Below, piece by piece: positions 33,220 to 35,597 of a stretch of DNA of 35,597 nt. The notes beneath the pieces were generated by a model. The model was not told the DNA's origin, did not search any database, and saw only the letters and a program-made list of their open reading frames with translations. The stretch is taken from positions 1 through 35,597 of the forward strand of contig DAIOFH010000031.1 of assembly GCA_036745875.1 (NCBI GenBank), written 5' to 3'. Position 1 is the first letter of the stretch; every line of letters starts with the position of its first letter. This stretch comes from DAIOFH01 sp036745875 (GTDB taxonomy: Bacteria > Planctomycetota > SZUA-567). A program made the translations under genes and the position numbers.

Positions 33220-34419
33220 ATGGATTTCGCGAAGATCAAGGCTGCTGCCGAAGGTTACAAAGCGGATATGACGAAGTTCCTCAGGGACATGGTTCGCATC
33301 CCCGGCGAAAGCGCGGGCGAAAAGGGCAAAATAGAATGCGCACGTGCGGAAATGCACAGGCTCGGCTTCGACAAGGTGGAAGTCGACCCGATGGGCAACC
33401 TCCTTGGCTACATGGGCACAGGCAAAACCCTCATCGCCTATGACGGCCACATCGACACCGTCGGCATTGGCAACCGCGACAACTGGACTTTCGATCCCTA
33501 TGAAGGCTATGAAACCGACACCGAAATCGGCGGCCGCGGTACCTCGGACCAGGAAGGCGGGATCGTCTCCGCCGTCTACGGCGCGAAGATCATGAAAGAT
33601 CTCGGCCTCCTGTCCGACAAGTACACCGTCCTCGTCACCGCCACGGTGCAGGAAGAGGACTGCGACGGCCTCTGCTGGCAGTATATCATCAACGAAGACA
33701 AGGTCCGTCCCGAATTCGTCGTCATCACCGAGCCCACGGACGGCAACATCTACCGCGGACAGCGCGGCCGCATGGAAATCCGCGTCGACGTCAAGGGCAT
33801 CTCCTGCCACGGCAGCGCCCCCGAACGCGGCGACAACGCCATATACAAGATGGGCGAGATACTCGGCGAAGTCAAGGAACTCAACAACCACCTCCACGTC
33901 GACCCGTTCCTCGGCAAGGGCACCCTGGCGGTCTCCGAAATATTCTTCACCTCGCCCTCCCGCTGCGCCGTCGCGGACAGCTGCGCCATCTCCATCGACC
34001 GCCGCCTCACGGACGGCGAGACCTACCAGTCGGCTCTGGATGAAATCAGCGCCCTCCCCGCGGTGAAGAAATACAACGGCGTTGTCAGCATGTACAAATA
34101 CGACCGCCCCAGCTACACCGGCCTCGTCTATCCGACGGACTGCTACTTCCCCACCTGGGTCATTCCGGAAGACGCCCCGGCGACGCAGGCGATGGTGAAG
34201 TCTTTCGAAGGCATGTACGGCAAGCCGAAGGTCGACAAGTGGACCTTCTCCACGAACGGCGTGTCCATCATGGGCCGTGAAGGCATCCCCTGCATCGGTT
34301 TCGGCCCCGGCAAGGAAAAAGAGGCCCACGCCCCGAATGAAAAGACCTGGAAGGACGATCTCGTGAAGTGCGCCGCAGTCTATGCCGCCCTGCCGACCGT
34401 GTATACCAGCGGAAAATAA
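33220..34419 (+). CDS. ygeY: YgeY, M20-family deacylase/amidohydrolase
   Basis: A zinc hydrolase of the ArgE/DapE/CPG2 group. The 399-residue protein has H77 and D79 (AYDGHIDTVG), the bridging aspartate D110 (GGRGTSDQEGG), the catalytic/metal glutamates E145-E146 (ATVQEEDCDG) and a C-terminal GFGPGKEKEAHAPNE histidine region. It lies 51 nt after ygeX and before ygeW, the order seen in other purine clusters. It probably hydrolyses an amide or carbamoyl group of a purine-derived intermediate to give diaminopropionate. The substrate is inferred. Confidence 0.93.
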   Translation: MDFAKIKAAAEGYKADMTKFLRDMVRIPGESAGEKGKIECARAEMHRLGFDKVEVDPMGNLLGYMGTGKTLIAYDGHIDTVGIGNRDNWTFDPYEGYETDTEIGGRGTSDQEGGIVSAVYGAKIMKDLGLLSDKYTVLVTATVQEEDCDGLCWQYIINEDKVRPEFVVITEPTDGNIYRGQRGRMEIRVDVKGISCHGSAPERGDNAIYKMGEILGEVKELNNHLHVDPFLGKGTLAVSEIFFTSPSRCAVADSCAISIDRRLTDGETYQSALDEISALPAVKKYNGVVSMYKYDRPSYTGLVYPTDCYFPTWVIPEDAPATQAMVKSFEGMYGKPKVDKWTFSTNGVSIMGREGIPCIGFGPGKEKEAHAPNEKTWKDDLVKCAAVYAALPTVYTSGK

Positions 34420-34480
34420 GGTCAGTTGACAGTTACCAGGCAATAGTTACAGGACTTTTTAAAATCGAGAGGATATGACC

Positions 34481-35597
34481 ATGAACTTCGACGCACTCGT
34501 CAACAAGATAGCCAACCTGAATACCAGCAAGATGTACATGAACGACTTTCTCCTGACCTGGGAGAAGAGCGACCAGGAAATCGCCGCCACTTTCGCGGTC
34601 GCGGACGCCCTGCGCAACCTGCGCGAACGGAACATCTCGAGCCGCGTCTTCGATTCCGGCCTCGGCATCTCGCTGTTCCGCGACAACTCGACCCGCACCC
34701 GCTTCTCCTTCTCCTCCGCCTGCAACCTCCTCGGCCTCACCGTCCAGGACCTCGACGAAGGCAAGAGCCAGATCGCGCACGGCGAAACGGTCAGGGAAAC
34801 GGCCAACATGATTTCCTTCATGGGCGATGTCATCGGCATCCGCGACGACATGTACATCGGCAAGGGCAACGCCTATATGCGCGAAGTCTCCAAGGCGGTC
34901 CAGGAAGGATATTCCGAAGGCAACCTCGAACAGCGCCCCACCCTCGTCAACCTCCAGTGCGACATCGACCACCCCACCCAGGCGATGGCCGACATGGCGC
35001 ACATCATCAACGAATTCGGCGGCGTCGAGAACCTCAAGGGCAAGAAGATCGCCATGACCTGGGCCTACTCCCCCAGCTACGGCAAGCCGCTGTCGGTGCC
35101 GCAGGGCATCATCGGTCTGATGAGCCGTTTCGGGATGGAAGTCCATCTCGCGCATCCCAAGGGCTATGAAGTCATGCCGGAAGTCGAAGAAGTCGCGAAG
35201 AAGAACGCGGCAGCCACCGGCGGCAAATTCGTCAAGTCGAACTCCATGGCCGAAGCCTTCGAGAACGCCGACATCGTCTACCCGAAGAGCTGGGCGCCCT
35301 TCGCAGCCATGGAAAAGCGTACCACTCTCTACGGCGACAACGACATGGACGGCATCAAGAAGCTGGAGAAGGAACTTCTCGGCCAGAACGCCAAGCACAA
35401 GGACTGGGAATGCACCGAAGAATTGATGGCCAAGACCAATGCCGGCAAGGCCCTCTACATGCACTGCCTCCCTGCCGACATCACCGGCGTCTCCTGCCAG
35501 GAAGGCGAAGTCGCGGCATCCGTGTTCGACCGCTACCGCGTCCCGATGTACAAGGAAGCCGGCTACAAGCCCTACATCATCGCCGCCATGATTTTCC
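34481..35597 (+). CDS. ygeW: YgeW knotted carbamoyltransferase, cut by window end
   Basis: Starts at 34481 after GAGAGGAT and stays open for 372 codons to the window edge. The carbamoyl-phosphate loop is SLFRDNSTRTRF (residues 64-75) and HCLPADI is present near residue 326-332. These match the YgeW branch of the transcarbamylases, normally just under 400 residues, so only a short tail is missing. No activity was found with the usual acceptors ornithine or aspartate in E. coli YgeW, as far as I recall. In purine breakdown it likely runs phosphorolysis of a ureido compound, feeding carbamoyl phosphate to arcC. Confidence 0.94.
   Translation, partial: MNFDALVNKIANLNTSKMYMNDFLLTWEKSDQEIAATFAVADALRNLRERNISSRVFDSGLGISLFRDNSTRTRFSFSSACNLLGLTVQDLDEGKSQIAHGETVRETANMISFMGDVIGIRDDMYIGKGNAYMREVSKAVQEGYSEGNLEQRPTLVNLQCDIDHPTQAMADMAHIINEFGGVENLKGKKIAMTWAYSPSYGKPLSVPQGIIGLMSRFGMEVHLAHPKGYEVMPEVEEVAKKNAAATGGKFVKSNSMAEAFENADIVYPKSWAPFAAMEKRTTLYGDNDMDGIKKLEKELLGQNAKHKDWECTEELMAKTNAGKALYMHCLPADITGVSCQEGEVAASVFDRYRVPMYKEAGYKPYIIAAMIF

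Noticed and set aside
31972..34443. 823-codon open frame on the minus strand
   Set aside because: It is exactly antisense to ygeX and ygeY, whose strong C-ending codon bias keeps the opposite strand open. It has no family similarity and an odd composition rich in Asp, Gly and Val.
1..35597. CRISPR arrays, tRNA or rRNA genes, insertion sequences, phage genes
   Set aside because: No regularly spaced repeats, cloverleaf-like segments, transposase or phage proteins were recognised.

Overview
This 35.6 kb window comes from a GC-rich anaerobe (high fifties percent GC by eye) with strong AGGAGG-type ribosome sites, several TTG starts and compact gene packing. A guanine-type purine riboswitch, selenium-dependent molybdenum hydroxylase (SDMH) maturation genes and the yge/ssnA/ygfK purine genes point to a purine- or urate-fermenting anaerobe, perhaps host-associated. 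I cannot assign a phylum: the riboswitch and TTG use lean towards Firmicutes-like lineages, but this is only an inference.

Layout. (1) 1-5400, mixed genes: a minus-strand MsrB-MsrA fusion, a small acidic protein, a solo CheW divergent from a MerR-type regulator that is broken by a one-base frameshift, and a 704-residue secreted orphan. (2) 5407-12569, one nine-gene minus-strand operon for molybdenum cofactor: xdhC-like, moeA-like, moaC, moaA, MOSC, mogA, modA, modB, modC. It has a good promoter at its head and a terminator at its end. (3) 12778-20097, the SDMH and purine block on alternating strands: nucleoside deaminase, hyuA-type hydantoinase, NifS-like selenium/sulfur lyase, selD, yedF, DUF3343, mocA-like, yqeC, yqeB. 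(4) 20153-22593 on the minus strand: a purine riboswitch, guanine deaminase, and an AzgA purine permease with a large internal in-frame deletion. (5) 22716-30169, minus-strand operon arcC, ridA, ssnA, ygfK, xanthine/urate permease. (6) A 1 kb AT-rich gap with a long palindrome, then plus-strand YheO-type regulator, ygeX, ygeY and ygeW, the last cut by the window end.

How it fits together. The permease brings in purine and the deaminases convert guanine-type bases. An SDMH, whose structural genes are not in this window, would act on the ring after its cofactor is built by the Mo operon and selenated by the SelD/YedF/YqeB/YqeC set. HyuA, SsnA, YgfK, YgeX, YgeY and YgeW dismantle the opened ring. 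YgeW plus carbamate kinase would yield ATP from carbamoyl phosphate, and RidA would clear the 2-aminoacrylate released by YgeX.

The points most worth a second look are the riboswitch-controlled guaD unit with its deleted permease, the MerR-type 19-bp-spacer promoter facing the solo CheW gene, the frameshift in that MerR gene, and the tightly interleaved divergent selenium genes.
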